Origin: Caldifarciminota bacterium
GTDB taxonomy: Bacteria; Hydrothermota; Hydrothermia; UBA1063; CAJXJZ01
NCBI GenBank assembly: GCA_027038175.1
Contig: JALVYB010000032.1
Span: 1 to 52,260, forward strand
Direction: 5' to 3'
Length of the DNA stretch: 52,260 nucleotides
A program made the translations under genes and the position numbers. Under the pieces are notes generated by a model, which was given only the letters and a program-made list of their open reading frames with translations, was not told the origin of the DNA and did no database searches. Shown here one piece after another: positions 1 through 9,195 of this stretch (within the stretch, counting starts at the first letter, position 1; the number at the start of each line of letters is the position of its first letter).

Positions 1-614
1 CCCTTCCTTGAAACTATAATCTGGTCAACAATTCCATACTCTTTTGCTTCTTGAGCAGACATGAAGAATTCTCTATCCGTATCCTTTTCTATTCTCTCAA
101 TTGGATTTCCCGTATGGTATGCTAAAATCTCATTCAGCATTTTCCTTATTCTCATAATCTCCTCTGCATGTATCTTTATGTCTATAGCCTGTCCCTGCAC
201 ACCACCCCAAGGCTGATGTATCATAATCCTTGAATGGGGAAGACTGTACCTTTTACCCTTTGCACCGGCTGCAAGCAGAACAGCTCCCATGGAAGCCGCC
301 ATACCTATACAAATAGTAGAAACATCCGGTGAGATATACTGTATGGTATCATAGATGGCAAGGCCCGCGGTGACTGAACCACCCGGTGAATTTATATAAA
401 GAAATATATCCCTTTCAGGGTCTTCTGCTTCAAGGAAGAGTAACTGGGCTGTCACAAGGTTCGCGACATAATCGTTAATCGCGGAACCTATAAACACTAT
501 TCTGTCTTTTAAAAGCCTTGAATAAATATCATATGCACGCTCTCCACGCCCGGTCTGTTCAATAACAATAGGCACATACTGAGAAACAATATCCTTTATT
601 TTCTCATCATTCAT
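1..614 (-). CDS. clpP: ATP-dependent Clp protease proteolytic subunit ClpP (3' end cut by window edge)
   Basis: Translating the minus strand from the ATG at 614 gives an unbroken ClpP of at least 204 residues. It degrades unfolded proteins as a cytoplasmic tetradecamer with a Clp ATPase. The serine motif GMAASMGA (Ser108) and the histidine motif MIHQPWGG (His133) are present. The position expected for the catalytic aspartate, 49 residues after the histidine in [10 protein letters not shown], is Glu182. The length is already near the family's full size, so only a few C-terminal residues should lie outside the window. The ATG overlaps the trigger factor stop (ATGA), so the two are translationally coupled, as in the common tig-clpP-clpX order. 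Family identity is certain; the Asp-to-Glu reading relies on alignment from memory. Confidence 0.96.
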   Translation of the reverse strand, partial: MNDEKIKDIVSQYVPIVIEQTGRGERAYDIYSRLLKDRIVFIGSAINDYVANLVTAQLLFLEAEDPERDIFLYINSPGGSVTAGLAIYDTIQYISPDVSTICIGMAASMGAVLLAAGAKGKRYSLPHSRIMIHQPWGGVQGQAIDIKIHAEEIMRIRKMLNEILAYHTGNPIERIEKDTDREFFMSAQEAKEYGIVDQIIVSRK

Positions 615-1849
615 TCTAAAATCACCTCCACATTAACCAATTTCTTTATGGCATCCATTGCTTTTCTTCTTCTTAAAACATTACGGAGGCCTTCAAGTTC
701 ACCTCTCTTCTTAAGTTCTCTCTCATACTTTTCTTTTGACATATTATACTCTTTTGCCCTTTTTTCAATTTCCTCGGCGAGTTCTTCATCGGTTATCTCA
801 AGTCCTTCAATGTCCGCAAACCTATCAAGGATAATTTCGCGCTTAACAAGGTCCTCTGCCAACTTATAAATTGCCTGTCTTAAATTCTCATCTTCAGGTT
901 CCTTCTCATATCCCATCGACCTTAAAGTAAACACATAACTGTTCCTAACCATACTTTCAGGTAGTTCAAAGTTAATTCTCTCGTATATTTCTTTTATGAT
1001 AGCCCACTCAAGGTCATCCTCTGCTTTGCTCTCATTTGCTTTTCTTAATCTCTCTGCTATTTCCTCTCTCAACTTTTCAAGGTTTTCAAACTCCAGGGTT
1101 TTTGCAAATTCATCGTTGAGTTCCGGGAGTTCTTCTTTCAAAACCTCTACTATCTCATATTTTCTTACGAGTTTTGCCGTCTTGCCGTCCTTAAGATCAA
1201 CTTCCTGTTCAAAGACAACAGTATCACCCTTACCTTTATCCACAAAAAGTTCAAATAGTTCCGGATTCATTTCATCCCATTTAAGATGCAGAAGCCCTTT
1301 TTCCTGTTTCTTTATCAACTTACCATCAAGCCTATCTTCATAATTTACAAGGAGGTACAAACCTTCCTGAGCCTTCTCTTCCACAGGGATATACTTTGCA
1401 AATTGCTTTCTTAATTTTTCTATCTCTTCATCGATATCCGACTCCAGAACCTTCTTTATTTTCTTCTCTATTTTTATCTGGGAAAGATTGGGCATGTCAA
1501 AAGTTGGCATTACGTCAAATTCACATTTAACCTCTATACTACCATCCTCTCTCTCTTTTTGCTCTTTTATGTAAATCTGAGAGACCACCTCTTCTTTGGT
1601 ATTTTCAACCTCCTCCAAAACCTTTCTCCTAATTGCCTCTTCTCTGGCATCTTCCTCTATTTCTTTTTCATATAATTTGTAAACCACACTCAAGGGTGCT
1701 TTACCAGGCCTGAAGCCCTTTACTTTTGCCTTTTTCCTGTACTCTTTTGCAACCTCTTCTTTCAATTTTTCTACATCTTCTGGCAATACCACAACTGTTA
1801 TTTCCCTTTTTGATTTAAGGTTAGGTGCTTTTATAATCTTCTTACCCAT
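611..1849 (-). CDS. tig: Trigger factor, ribosome-associated chaperone
   Basis: A 412-residue trigger factor, which binds the ribosome exit tunnel and helps nascent chains fold. The N-terminal ribosome-docking motif GFRPGKAP is at residues 45-52. A middle region (about 155-240) corresponds to the PPIase/FKBP-like domain but is poorly conserved, so isomerase activity is uncertain. The charged, helical C-terminal arm begins near [11 protein letters not shown]. The start ATG at 1849 has a GGAGG site 5 bases upstream. It is first gene of an operon with clpP. A consensus-like promoter lies about 40-65 bases upstream, giving a leader of roughly 30 bases. Length is slightly short of typical (about 430). 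Confidence 0.95.
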   Translation of the reverse strand: MGKKIIKAPNLKSKREITVVVLPEDVEKLKEEVAKEYRKKAKVKGFRPGKAPLSVVYKLYEKEIEEDAREEAIRRKVLEEVENTKEEVVSQIYIKEQKEREDGSIEVKCEFDVMPTFDMPNLSQIKIEKKIKKVLESDIDEEIEKLRKQFAKYIPVEEKAQEGLYLLVNYEDRLDGKLIKKQEKGLLHLKWDEMNPELFELFVDKGKGDTVVFEQEVDLKDGKTAKLVRKYEIVEVLKEELPELNDEFAKTLEFENLEKLREEIAERLRKANESKAEDDLEWAIIKEIYERINFELPESMVRNSYVFTLRSMGYEKEPEDENLRQAIYKLAEDLVKREIILDRFADIEGLEITDEELAEEIEKRAKEYNMSKEKYERELKKRGELEGLRNVLRRRKAMDAIKKLVNVEVILE

Positions 1850-1885
1850 TTAAACCTCCAATTTTCTTTTAATTGCGAGTAGTTT

Positions 1886-1914
1886 ATTATAAGTGCTAAA
1901 GAGGGGACAATCAA
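1886..1914 (-). promoter_or_regulatory. Sigma70-type promoter of tig-clpP
   Basis: On the minus strand TTGATT (1909-1914) and TATAAT (1886-1891) are separated by exactly 17 bases. It lies in the gap between the thioesterase stop (1961) and the tig start (1849). Predicted transcription starts near 1879, leaving a short leader with a GGAGG site. Confidence 0.7.
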
Positions 1915-1960
1915 CGAAAGTATCTCTAATGTATTGCGTTATAACTACAAATAAAATCCT

Positions 1961-2362
1961 TCAGTCTACCACCCTTAAAAGCGCATAGGCCTTTGCCTTT
2001 TTTATACCTTCCTGTATAATCTCTCCTTCCGTCTCAATCCACACTTCTTTCTTTATATTCACGACCCTTGCTCGTGCCTCAATTGGAATGCCGACCTTAA
2101 CAGGCTTTAAGAACCTCACCTCAATTTTGGCCGTGACTGTTTTATACCCTCTTCCACCAGCAGCATATACCTGCAATTCATCCAAAATAGTGGAAATTAT
2201 TCCCCCATGAACTATATCCTGATACCCCTGATACTCCTTCTTTACAACATAATCCTTTATGTAAGCACCATTTTCATCTGCATGAATCGTCAGTTTGAGT
2301 CCTATGGGGTTTTTCTCTCCACAAGCAAAACAATAATTATCATCCCTTATAACCTCACCCAT
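1961..2362 (-). CDS. PaaI/4HBT-like hotdog-fold thioesterase
   Basis: A 133-residue protein with the hotdog thioesterase pattern: the segment DIVHGGIISTILDE in the middle is the typical HGG...DE region of the PaaI/4HBT superfamily, followed by alternating strands ending in a TEGEI-type strand. An N-terminal CFACG (Cys11, Cys14) before KNPIGL is typical of a subfamily of these enzymes. It probably hydrolyses an acyl-CoA or similar thioester; the substrate cannot be told. It is the last gene of the long minus-strand run. Its start overlaps the DUF523 gene by 8 bases, suggesting coupled translation. Confidence 0.8.
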   Translation of the reverse strand: MGEVIRDDNYCFACGEKNPIGLKLTIHADENGAYIKDYVVKKEYQGYQDIVHGGIISTILDELQVYAAGGRGYKTVTAKIEVRFLKPVKVGIPIEARARVVNIKKEVWIETEGEIIQEGIKKAKAYALLRVVD

Positions 2363-2795
2363 AAGTCACCACCTCATATCCTTCTTTTTTAAGTAGCGCA
2401 CATGTTACGCCGCACCCTTCCTTTTTTATACCCTCTATATCCACTCTATTTACCCCACAGGAAGGGCTACCATCTTTTAGAATAACCATATTGGGTTTCA
2501 CAATTTTTGCTATTTTCAACGTCTCTTCAGCACCCCTCATAAAATTAAAGGTTCTGTCAACGCCACTTTCTTTCTCAACTATTCTTGCTCTATTTTCAAT
2601 TACCGCCATTCCATCCCCACCCTTAAAAAAACACGGTGGCCTTGGGGTAGAAAGACCACCGAGTTGTTCCGGACAAAATGGTACACATATATTATTCATA
2701 CACAGGGAGATAACTTCCTTGTTTTCTTTACTCCTCCCATCATACCTCGTTGCAAGGCCCAGAAGACAGGCCGATACCATATAAACTTTTTTCAT
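2355..2795 (-). CDS. DUF523 family protein
   Basis: A 146-residue member of the DUF523 (YbbK-like) family. It is recognised by SACLLG followed by RYDG near the N-terminus, CPEQLGGLSTPRPP (about 41-54), and KDGSPSCG (about 109-116). The conserved cysteines in these motifs suggest metal or cofactor binding, but the function of the family is unknown to me. The start ATG at 2795 overlaps the sppA stop (ATGA) and the gene's end overlaps the thioesterase start, so all three are probably translated from one message. Family assignment is secure; function is not. Confidence 0.88.
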   Translation of the reverse strand: MKKVYMVSACLLGLATRYDGRSKENKEVISLCMNNICVPFCPEQLGGLSTPRPPCFFKGGDGMAVIENRARIVEKESGVDRTFNFMRGAEETLKIAKIVKPNMVILKDGSPSCGVNRVDIEGIKKEGCGVTCALLKKEGYEVVTYG

Positions 2796-4960
2796 CTCAC
2801 ATTAAGAATAGGAGCAATATAGTAAAGACCAGAAGGTGGCATACGAAATGCCTTCTCTGTACTCCCTAAAAGTCCAAATCCTTTCTCTGGCATACATGAA
2901 ACATATTTTACTTCTGGGCTTTTCACCTTTGCAAGTTCTGCGCATTTATTTATGGCATCTAAAATCCCACCAATGCTATCCACAAGGCCTATTTCCTTTC
3001 CTCTTGTGCCGCTCCAGACTCTTCCTTCGCCTATCACGTTTACAGAATCCCTTGAAAGACCTCTGCCTTTCGAAACCCTATCAAGGAACATGTTATATCC
3101 CCAGCGAAGTTCCTTTTGCATGAATTCCTTTTCTTCTTCTGTTGACTCTCTATAAGGTGAAAATACGTCAGCGTGTTCTCCTATTTTTACTGTCTCCGTG
3201 TTTATTCCCAATTTTGAAAGCAAACCACTTATGACAAATTTAAGGTTAAGAATACCAATCGAACCTGTGACTGTAGTTCTGTCAGCCATAATATAGGTAG
3301 CAGGAGCAGAAATATAATAGCCTCCAGAGGCTGCAACAGATGCCATGGATATAACAACAGGTTTTTTATCTGCAAGATTTTTTACTGCACTGTACATTTC
3401 CTCTGACGCAAGAGCATCACCTCCCGGTGAGTTAACCCTTATAACAACACCTTTTATGTGCTTGTCCTGTCTTAATCTATCCAGAGTTCTAATTACTGAA
3501 TAGGAACCTATGTGTCTGCCACCGAGAACGGGTACTGGAAGACTGCTCTGTGAGCACTCCCCCCTGATTATGTCACCATCAAGAACCAGAAGGGCAATAT
3601 TTCCATTATTGCCCGAAAAAGTAAAATCATAGGGTTTCTCTTTTCTGTACTTTTCAAGGTTAACTATCTTTATTTTTTTACCAAAAGTTTCCCTGATATA
3701 TTTTTTTACCTTTTCCACGTGCAATACCGTGTCAACGTATCCTTTTTTCAGAGCATTGTCACTATTATAGAATCCTGTATCAATCATCCTTGACAGATTA
3801 TAGCGTGGAAGTGCAGCAGACTGGAAAAAGTTAAAGTAATCTTCGAGGAGTACCTCCACCTGTTCCCTTGCCGGATCTGAATAGTTCTCCCTGGTAAAAG
3901 GCTCAACAGCTGATTTGTACCTGCCGATTTTTGGCGCCTCAACTTTAACTCCAAGTTTTGTAAGAAAATTCTTAAAGAACATACCGTATGATGCGAATCC
4001 AAGAGTTATAACCTCACCCTCCGGAACAAGGATTACTCTGTCTGAAACTGCCATAATCGGAAGGTCACTAATCCCGTAAACATCGGAGAAAATTACTATT
4101 TTCTTTCCTGACTCTTTCGCTTTTTTGAGAAGTGATAAAAGTTCCTCTTTCTGGTACGTCTTAAGACCCTGGAATCTCATATCAAGATATATTCCCTCTA
4201 CGGAAGGGTCATTGACGACCTCTCTAACCTCTACAAGAAAATCATAAAAGGAATTCTTCTTTGTAAATGGGAAAAATAGGCCACCTTTGGTCCTGTACTC
4301 CTCATACCTACGCGGGGATATTCTAACCCATCTGTGGGACGGTTTGATAAAAGAAGGATAGTTAACGGAAGATAACAACAACTCAATACCCGATTTCACC
4401 GTGTCAAGAGTAAAAGATACGCCAGCATGACCAAAATAAACATCCAAACCAGCAGATACAGCATTCTTCCTTGCATTTATGGAGAGTGAAAGCCATTTGA
4501 GAGGTCTTCCGGATACGCCAAGGGTAAGTGACGTATCACTGGAAATATAATCAGAGAATAGGAATAACCTTCCCCTTAAGAGATTTAAAGATACACCGAG
4601 CCTGTAATCTTTGTTGTTGTCTATAATCCCCCCAGCAGAAAGATAACGCACGGGCCTTGTTATAAAGGAGACGCCATATCTTGAATTTTTTCCGTAAAAG
4701 AATCCCAGAGCGGTATTTTTGTAACCCACTGCCTCAGAAAGCATGTAATCTTTTATACCGTTTGCATCTCCGTAAAGCGAAAAACCCATTTTACCAAGCG
4801 ATAGAGAAAAACGATATGTGGAATCCTGATACAATCCAAAGAGGGCCTCGCCTCTGGATTTAAAATATAAACCGGCCGGGTTTAAAAAAGCAGCAATGCT
4901 TCTTTCAGAAAGAGAAACCGAAGAACCTGAGAAAAACATGGTGATAACTAATAGCCACAT
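2792..4960 (-). CDS. sppA: Signal peptide peptidase SppA (S49) with N-terminal barrel-like extension
   Basis: A 722-residue protein of two parts. Residues about 230-722 form a tandem S49 peptidase of the long SppA type. The catalytic lysine is Lys349 in GRYKSAVEPF of the first repeat and the serine is Ser545 in SVAASGGYY of the second; their spacing (196) is close to that of E. coli SppA. Residues about 1-200 are unlike usual SppA. A signal-peptide-like start leads into NPAGLYF and then many alternating aromatic/small strands (SLSLGKMGFSLYG, AVGYKNTALGFFYG), resembling the PorV/FadL type of outer-membrane barrel. The family digests signal peptides in the membrane; this form may act at the outer membrane or periplasm. 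It follows a lipoprotein gene with only a few bases between. Confidence 0.88.
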   Translation of the reverse strand: MWLLVITMFFSGSSVSLSERSIAAFLNPAGLYFKSRGEALFGLYQDSTYRFSLSLGKMGFSLYGDANGIKDYMLSEAVGYKNTALGFFYGKNSRYGVSFITRPVRYLSAGGIIDNNKDYRLGVSLNLLRGRLFLFSDYISSDTSLTLGVSGRPLKWLSLSINARKNAVSAGLDVYFGHAGVSFTLDTVKSGIELLLSSVNYPSFIKPSHRWVRISPRRYEEYRTKGGLFFPFTKKNSFYDFLVEVREVVNDPSVEGIYLDMRFQGLKTYQKEELLSLLKKAKESGKKIVIFSDVYGISDLPIMAVSDRVILVPEGEVITLGFASYGMFFKNFLTKLGVKVEAPKIGRYKSAVEPFTRENYSDPAREQVEVLLEDYFNFFQSAALPRYNLSRMIDTGFYNSDNALKKGYVDTVLHVEKVKKYIRETFGKKIKIVNLEKYRKEKPYDFTFSGNNGNIALLVLDGDIIRGECSQSSLPVPVLGGRHIGSYSVIRTLDRLRQDKHIKGVVIRVNSPGGDALASEEMYSAVKNLADKKPVVISMASVAASGGYYISAPATYIMADRTTVTGSIGILNLKFVISGLLSKLGINTETVKIGEHADVFSPYRESTEEEKEFMQKELRWGYNMFLDRVSKGRGLSRDSVNVIGEGRVWSGTRGKEIGLVDSIGGILDAINKCAELAKVKSPEVKYVSCMPEKGFGLLGSTEKAFRMPPSGLYYIAPILNVR

Positions 4961-4962
4961 TT

Positions 4963-6276
4963 TTACCTCCTTCCAAGTAAAGAATCCATTATTTCCTTAA
5001 GCACATCCTGCAAGTTTGCGTTACCATTGAATTTATGAAGTTCAAGAGGAACAAAATAGACTCTTGGTGAAGAGGATGGATACTTCACTCCAGCACATCT
5101 CGCTGTATCTTCAATATTTGTACCAAATGCGACAAGAAAGGTATCCGCAGAAACCGAATCAAAAGGCTCTATAAGTTCAAGTTTGAACGCCGCCACAGAA
5201 AGTGCGAGTGTGTCGCCAGTATCTGTATTCACAAGGCCCCCGTTTAACATAAGTGTATTCCACCTCTTTACCATACCAACTCCAAGATACCAGTTCATAA
5301 ACCCTCTTGAAGAGAGGGTATCTGTGGGGTCATAAACCGAGTCAAGTACAGAAGGCCCTATAAGAAACATTGCATTACCATTATCTATGTAAGTTTCTAT
5401 GGCTTTTCTCAGGGGATTTACTGCATTTACGTCCGTGCCAGTATACCAGAAAATCGTGGTAAAACCAAGGTTGTTAATAATACCATCTATGTCATAAGGA
5501 GAGTATGGCAAAAACTTTCTCACATTCCAGATTGTATAATTTCCGCTGTAGTTGTCTTCAAAGAAACTACCATAAGTATTATCTGCATTCGCGTCAGGAG
5601 AATCGTCTATCACAAGAATATTGCCCTGTGCTGGTTTTATATAAACAGTGTCTCCTATCATGTCCGAAATAGCATGACTTCTATCCACAGCTCTAAAGTA
5701 AAAAGAATGCATACCTTCTGGAACATTTTTGAAGGTTACATAATTCGTATCAATACTTCGAAACACCCACATTGTATCATAATCGGTTTTGTAATAAAAA
5801 CCTATCACACTTTCATCGCCGTCAATATCATGCGCCTCAATATAGAAGGTTACATAGGGCAACGTCGTATCAGGTGGCAAAGTTCCATGCTGGAATGTAA
5901 TTGTGGGAGGAGAATTTTTCACCGGAATTGTCACCTGCGCTGGCGTGGGGTCTTCTGCACCTTCATTATCCACGGCAACAACATAAAAAGTATGCACCCC
6001 AATACTGTCAGAATCAGGCACAGACAAAGTAAACGTATCAACGTTCTTTGTTGTAAATACAAGCGTGTCGCTATCCCAGTGATAGTAATATCCCACTACA
6101 TAGCCATCCGGGTCGTTTCCATACCAGTGAATAACCTGATAAGCAGGCACAGTATCTGTGCTCCCTTCTATGAAAATATGGGTATCAGGCGGAATGTTCT
6201 CAACAAGGTTCTCCGCTGGTTTTCTACATGAAAGCCCAAGAGTGATAACAAATAAAAACGCAACTAACTTCTTCAT
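4963..6276 (-). CDS. Lipoprotein with two Ig/FN3-like repeats and a C-terminal alpha/beta domain
   Basis: A 437-residue lipoprotein: a signal peptide ends in the lipobox GLSC (Cys17). Residues about 30-130 and 130-215 are related repeats; each contains an aspartate-rich turn (GNDPDGYVVGYYYHW and HDIDGDESVIGFYYK) and ends in a strand of the type HTFYVVAVD or HSFYFRAVD, as in Ig- or fibronectin-like folds. From about 220, GNILVIDDSPDA begins an alpha/beta region with WYTGTDV and IETYIDNGNAMFLIG, like glutamine-amidotransferase-like domains of surface proteins. I know no specific function. It is part of the envelope block with the TonB receptor and PorV-like barrel, so an outer-membrane or surface role is likely. 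Confidence 0.7.
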   Translation of the reverse strand: MKKLVAFLFVITLGLSCRKPAENLVENIPPDTHIFIEGSTDTVPAYQVIHWYGNDPDGYVVGYYYHWDSDTLVFTTKNVDTFTLSVPDSDSIGVHTFYVVAVDNEGAEDPTPAQVTIPVKNSPPTITFQHGTLPPDTTLPYVTFYIEAHDIDGDESVIGFYYKTDYDTMWVFRSIDTNYVTFKNVPEGMHSFYFRAVDRSHAISDMIGDTVYIKPAQGNILVIDDSPDANADNTYGSFFEDNYSGNYTIWNVRKFLPYSPYDIDGIINNLGFTTIFWYTGTDVNAVNPLRKAIETYIDNGNAMFLIGPSVLDSVYDPTDTLSSRGFMNWYLGVGMVKRWNTLMLNGGLVNTDTGDTLALSVAAFKLELIEPFDSVSADTFLVAFGTNIEDTARCAGVKYPSSSPRVYFVPLELHKFNGNANLQDVLKEIMDSLLGRR

Positions 6277-6286
6277 GAGAACCCTC

Positions 6287-8239
6287 CTATCTCAGAATAA
6301 TTAATTTACCTTTCTGAACCTTTCCACTTTTTACATCTTTAACCACAAAAAGATATGTGCCAGGCGCGACAGGAAAACCGTAATCTGTTTTTAAATCCCA
6401 GACCTCCTCACCGGAATAATCAGAATCATGTGTTAAAACTCTTACAAGATTGCCTGCTTGATTGTATATGAAAATCTTCGCATTCTCAGGAAGATTATAA
6501 AACCTTATCGACTCATCCCTGTATCCTTCTCTCTCCCACGCTGAAGAACCTCTATAAGGATTGGGATATACACCAACCTTTAAAGAAAAATCCCTGTTTG
6601 GAGGAGTTCCAGGAACAACTTTCGTCATATTAAGCAGTTTTGAACTTTCAAGTGAAGGAAGACCCGCTTCAGGATTCCCTACATCAGCAGACGTTATGGC
6701 GTAGTAGTAGGTAAAACCATTTTTCACACCGTCATCGATAAAAACATACCGCGGGTAAATTGTATCATATCCCGCCTCGGTTTTCACAACAAAGAAGGTA
6801 TCCACAGTATCTGCACGAGGAGGATCAGGAAACCATTTGTTGTAACCCACGCTATGGTCAACATCCTGTACTGTGTCATCCGGTGTCTTATCATACTGAG
6901 CAAGCAAAATCCATGAGGAATCATTTACATCAGGAGAAAGACCTCTGTAAATCCTGTAGTATTCAAAGTCTCTGAGATGCGGTGGTGCAGGGTCATGTGC
7001 AAATTCGGGGTCATTGGTAAAATACAGAAGTACCCTGTTTTTATCAGGTATTGCTACAAGTCTCGGAGATGGCGGAGGCGCAGGTAAAATATATCCTGAA
7101 CGAAACGCCTTTATAGCCCACTCTGCATTTTGTACAAACTCCTGCTTACTTCCCGCAAATATTAAAGCAAATGCAACCTGAATAGAATCTCCGGGACGAA
7201 GTCTTGGAATGGGACCAACGGTCATCATTGGAATAGGGTCAGGATAGCCATTGTTCATAACATAGTCATCATCTACATTCTGATAGCATGTATCACGTTG
7301 CATTATCATGTATCTTATTGAATCCGGGTCATCTCCCCTGTTTTCATTCCATCTCCACCAGGTATACGAAACATGAAGTGAATCAGGTAAAGAGTCTCCG
7401 GGATACAACACAGTATCCTTCACAAATCCGAGGAATCTTACACCAGCCATATAAGGCGCTGCTATATAATCATATCCATCGTTTTTTTCATAAAAAGACT
7501 GGTATCTTGAGAAGAGCGAATCTCCATCCTCAAATGTAACTGAATAGAGTCTTTTATGCTGGAAATAAGGAGTGGTAGAGAAATCGCTACCCCAGAACTC
7601 TCTTGAACCTGAGGCAAGTTCAATGTACAATGAGATATACACACTATCAAGCGCCCCAACAACCCCATCGTTTTTTATGGTGTAAATTATGAACATGTTA
7701 TCCTGAATGTATGAATAACTCCACGCGTATATCCTCTCGTTCACGCTTATACCAAGGGGTACATGATACGGAACAGTATCCTGTCTAAAATGGTCATGGT
7801 CAAAAAAGGTACAATAAATATCCTTCTCCGAAACAGCATCGGGAGAATAATAGGGTGAATACAGAAGTGAGGATTTAACCCATGCTGTGTCCACATAGCC
7901 TGCTTCTCCCGGGAAAGCTGGGGCAAACTCAAATCCTGCGCTTGCACCTGGTGTTGGATATGCATTGTTCACAAGAGCAGTAGACACATGCGTTCCATTC
8001 GGTGATTTGGCACCTACCCAGATACCTCCTCTGTAAACATGCTCTATGCCTGTATTTTTGGGAAATTCTCCAGAAGGTATGGGTTCATGGGTTTCAGGGT
8101 CTACAAAAGAACGGTTAAATCCATGTCCAATAAGTCCATATGCGCTTATCATGGTCCTATAGTTTCCCATGTCTTCGAGTTTGTAATAACTTAAATCACT
8201 CTGTGCAAAAAGCAGTGATACAAAAAGCAGGGCGTTCAT
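6287..8239 (-). CDS. Secreted protein with Por-secretion/FlgD-like C-terminal tail
   Basis: A 650-residue exported protein. It begins with a short hydrophobic signal (MNALLFVSLLFAQS). The large middle contains many tyrosine/aspartate-rich segments and a fibronectin-like stretch (about 390-540, DFEYYRIYRGLSPD and TYYYAITSAD). The last ~95 residues match the tail seen in type IX-secreted or FlgD-Ig-like proteins of the FCB group: VGVYPNPYRG, then IFIYNQAGNLVRVL, then VAPGTYLFVVKD and a basic end. It overlaps the upstream lipoprotein gene by 4 bases. With a PorV-like protein and TonB receptor in the same operon, surface export and attachment is a reasonable inference. Enzymatic function is not apparent. 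Confidence 0.75.
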   Translation of the reverse strand: MNALLFVSLLFAQSDLSYYKLEDMGNYRTMISAYGLIGHGFNRSFVDPETHEPIPSGEFPKNTGIEHVYRGGIWVGAKSPNGTHVSTALVNNAYPTPGASAGFEFAPAFPGEAGYVDTAWVKSSLLYSPYYSPDAVSEKDIYCTFFDHDHFRQDTVPYHVPLGISVNERIYAWSYSYIQDNMFIIYTIKNDGVVGALDSVYISLYIELASGSREFWGSDFSTTPYFQHKRLYSVTFEDGDSLFSRYQSFYEKNDGYDYIAAPYMAGVRFLGFVKDTVLYPGDSLPDSLHVSYTWWRWNENRGDDPDSIRYMIMQRDTCYQNVDDDYVMNNGYPDPIPMMTVGPIPRLRPGDSIQVAFALIFAGSKQEFVQNAEWAIKAFRSGYILPAPPPSPRLVAIPDKNRVLLYFTNDPEFAHDPAPPHLRDFEYYRIYRGLSPDVNDSSWILLAQYDKTPDDTVQDVDHSVGYNKWFPDPPRADTVDTFFVVKTEAGYDTIYPRYVFIDDGVKNGFTYYYAITSADVGNPEAGLPSLESSKLLNMTKVVPGTPPNRDFSLKVGVYPNPYRGSSAWEREGYRDESIRFYNLPENAKIFIYNQAGNLVRVLTHDSDYSGEEVWDLKTDYGFPVAPGTYLFVVKDVKSGKVQKGKLIILR

Positions 8240-9195
8240 TGTTCACCTCCTTCTCCTGGGATTTCAGGGAGTCGGTATTTCTTTACCCTCTCAGTAAAGG
8301 CTATGTAAAGCGTCTTTCCATCATGACTAACTGAAAAAGCAACCGGTTTTTCATCAAGATGTAATACAGTTACGATATCTCCTTCAAAATCAAATTTTTT
8401 CATTGCCATGTTGCCACCATCAAGCACATACACATAAGATGAGTCATCCATATAAACATCAACTGGTTTTAAAAACAGCGTATCATCTGAACCACCATTG
8501 TATGAATCACCACCAAGATGAATCATACTGTAATGCGGTACAGAAAGGGAAAGACCCTCGACCCAGTTATTGTCCGTGCTCGCATAGAGAATAATCCCGG
8601 GGACACTCCGTCCATAGACACCATGAGGATTTCGGGTGTATTCTATTCCTGTTCCGTACGTTGCAACTGTATCATAACTTTCATTGTGATAATGCAAGAC
8701 AAGATTGAGCGGCGCAAAACTAAGGACAAAATCATTATCACTGATTGCATCTATTGAAGTGAGAAAAGAATCTTTATAGACGGTGTCTGTACAAACAAAC
8801 TGAAAATCAAAAGTATCAAGTACCACACCATCCCATCTGTACTTTATTACAAAACCATTTTTCGTTGCTATATAGAGATTTTCGTCATTGTCCTGTGAGA
8901 GAGATACGAAACCATTGCCCTTTGCAAAGACATTTCCGTATTCTCCTGTAACAGAGAAACTGTAAACAGTATCCTCTGAAAGTGTGTCACCAGATATTAA
9001 ATACACATACCCATCTTCTCCAAGAAATATGTCTTTAAGATGATTGAACTGAAGATTGTCCCATTGTGTATTTTGAATTTCTACATAATCTTTTTCCGAA
9101 GGCATACCCTCATTTGACTCCTCAGGAAGTGGGAACTTTTTCCCACATCCAAGAAATACCAGAAAAAGTCCGGTTAATACAAAATACCTTTTCAT
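8236..9195 (-). CDS. Beta-propeller-like lipoprotein
   Basis: A 319-residue lipoprotein with lipobox FLGC (Cys17). The mature part has repeated blades of the NHL/6-bladed propeller type: DIFLGEDGYVYLISGD, VSLSQDNDENLYIATKNGF, DVYMDDSSYVYVLDGGN and FSVSHDGKTLYIAF. Such propellers bind ligands or partners; no catalytic motif is visible. It overlaps the PorV-like gene by one base upstream and the secreted-protein gene by 4 bases downstream. Lipoprotein, barrel, TonB receptor and tail-bearing secreted protein probably work together on the cell surface. Confidence 0.72.
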   Translation of the reverse strand: MKRYFVLTGLFLVFLGCGKKFPLPEESNEGMPSEKDYVEIQNTQWDNLQFNHLKDIFLGEDGYVYLISGDTLSEDTVYSFSVTGEYGNVFAKGNGFVSLSQDNDENLYIATKNGFVIKYRWDGVVLDTFDFQFVCTDTVYKDSFLTSIDAISDNDFVLSFAPLNLVLHYHNESYDTVATYGTGIEYTRNPHGVYGRSVPGIILYASTDNNWVEGLSLSVPHYSMIHLGGDSYNGGSDDTLFLKPVDVYMDDSSYVYVLDGGNMAMKKFDFEGDIVTVLHLDEKPVAFSVSHDGKTLYIAFTERVKKYRLPEIPGEGGEQ

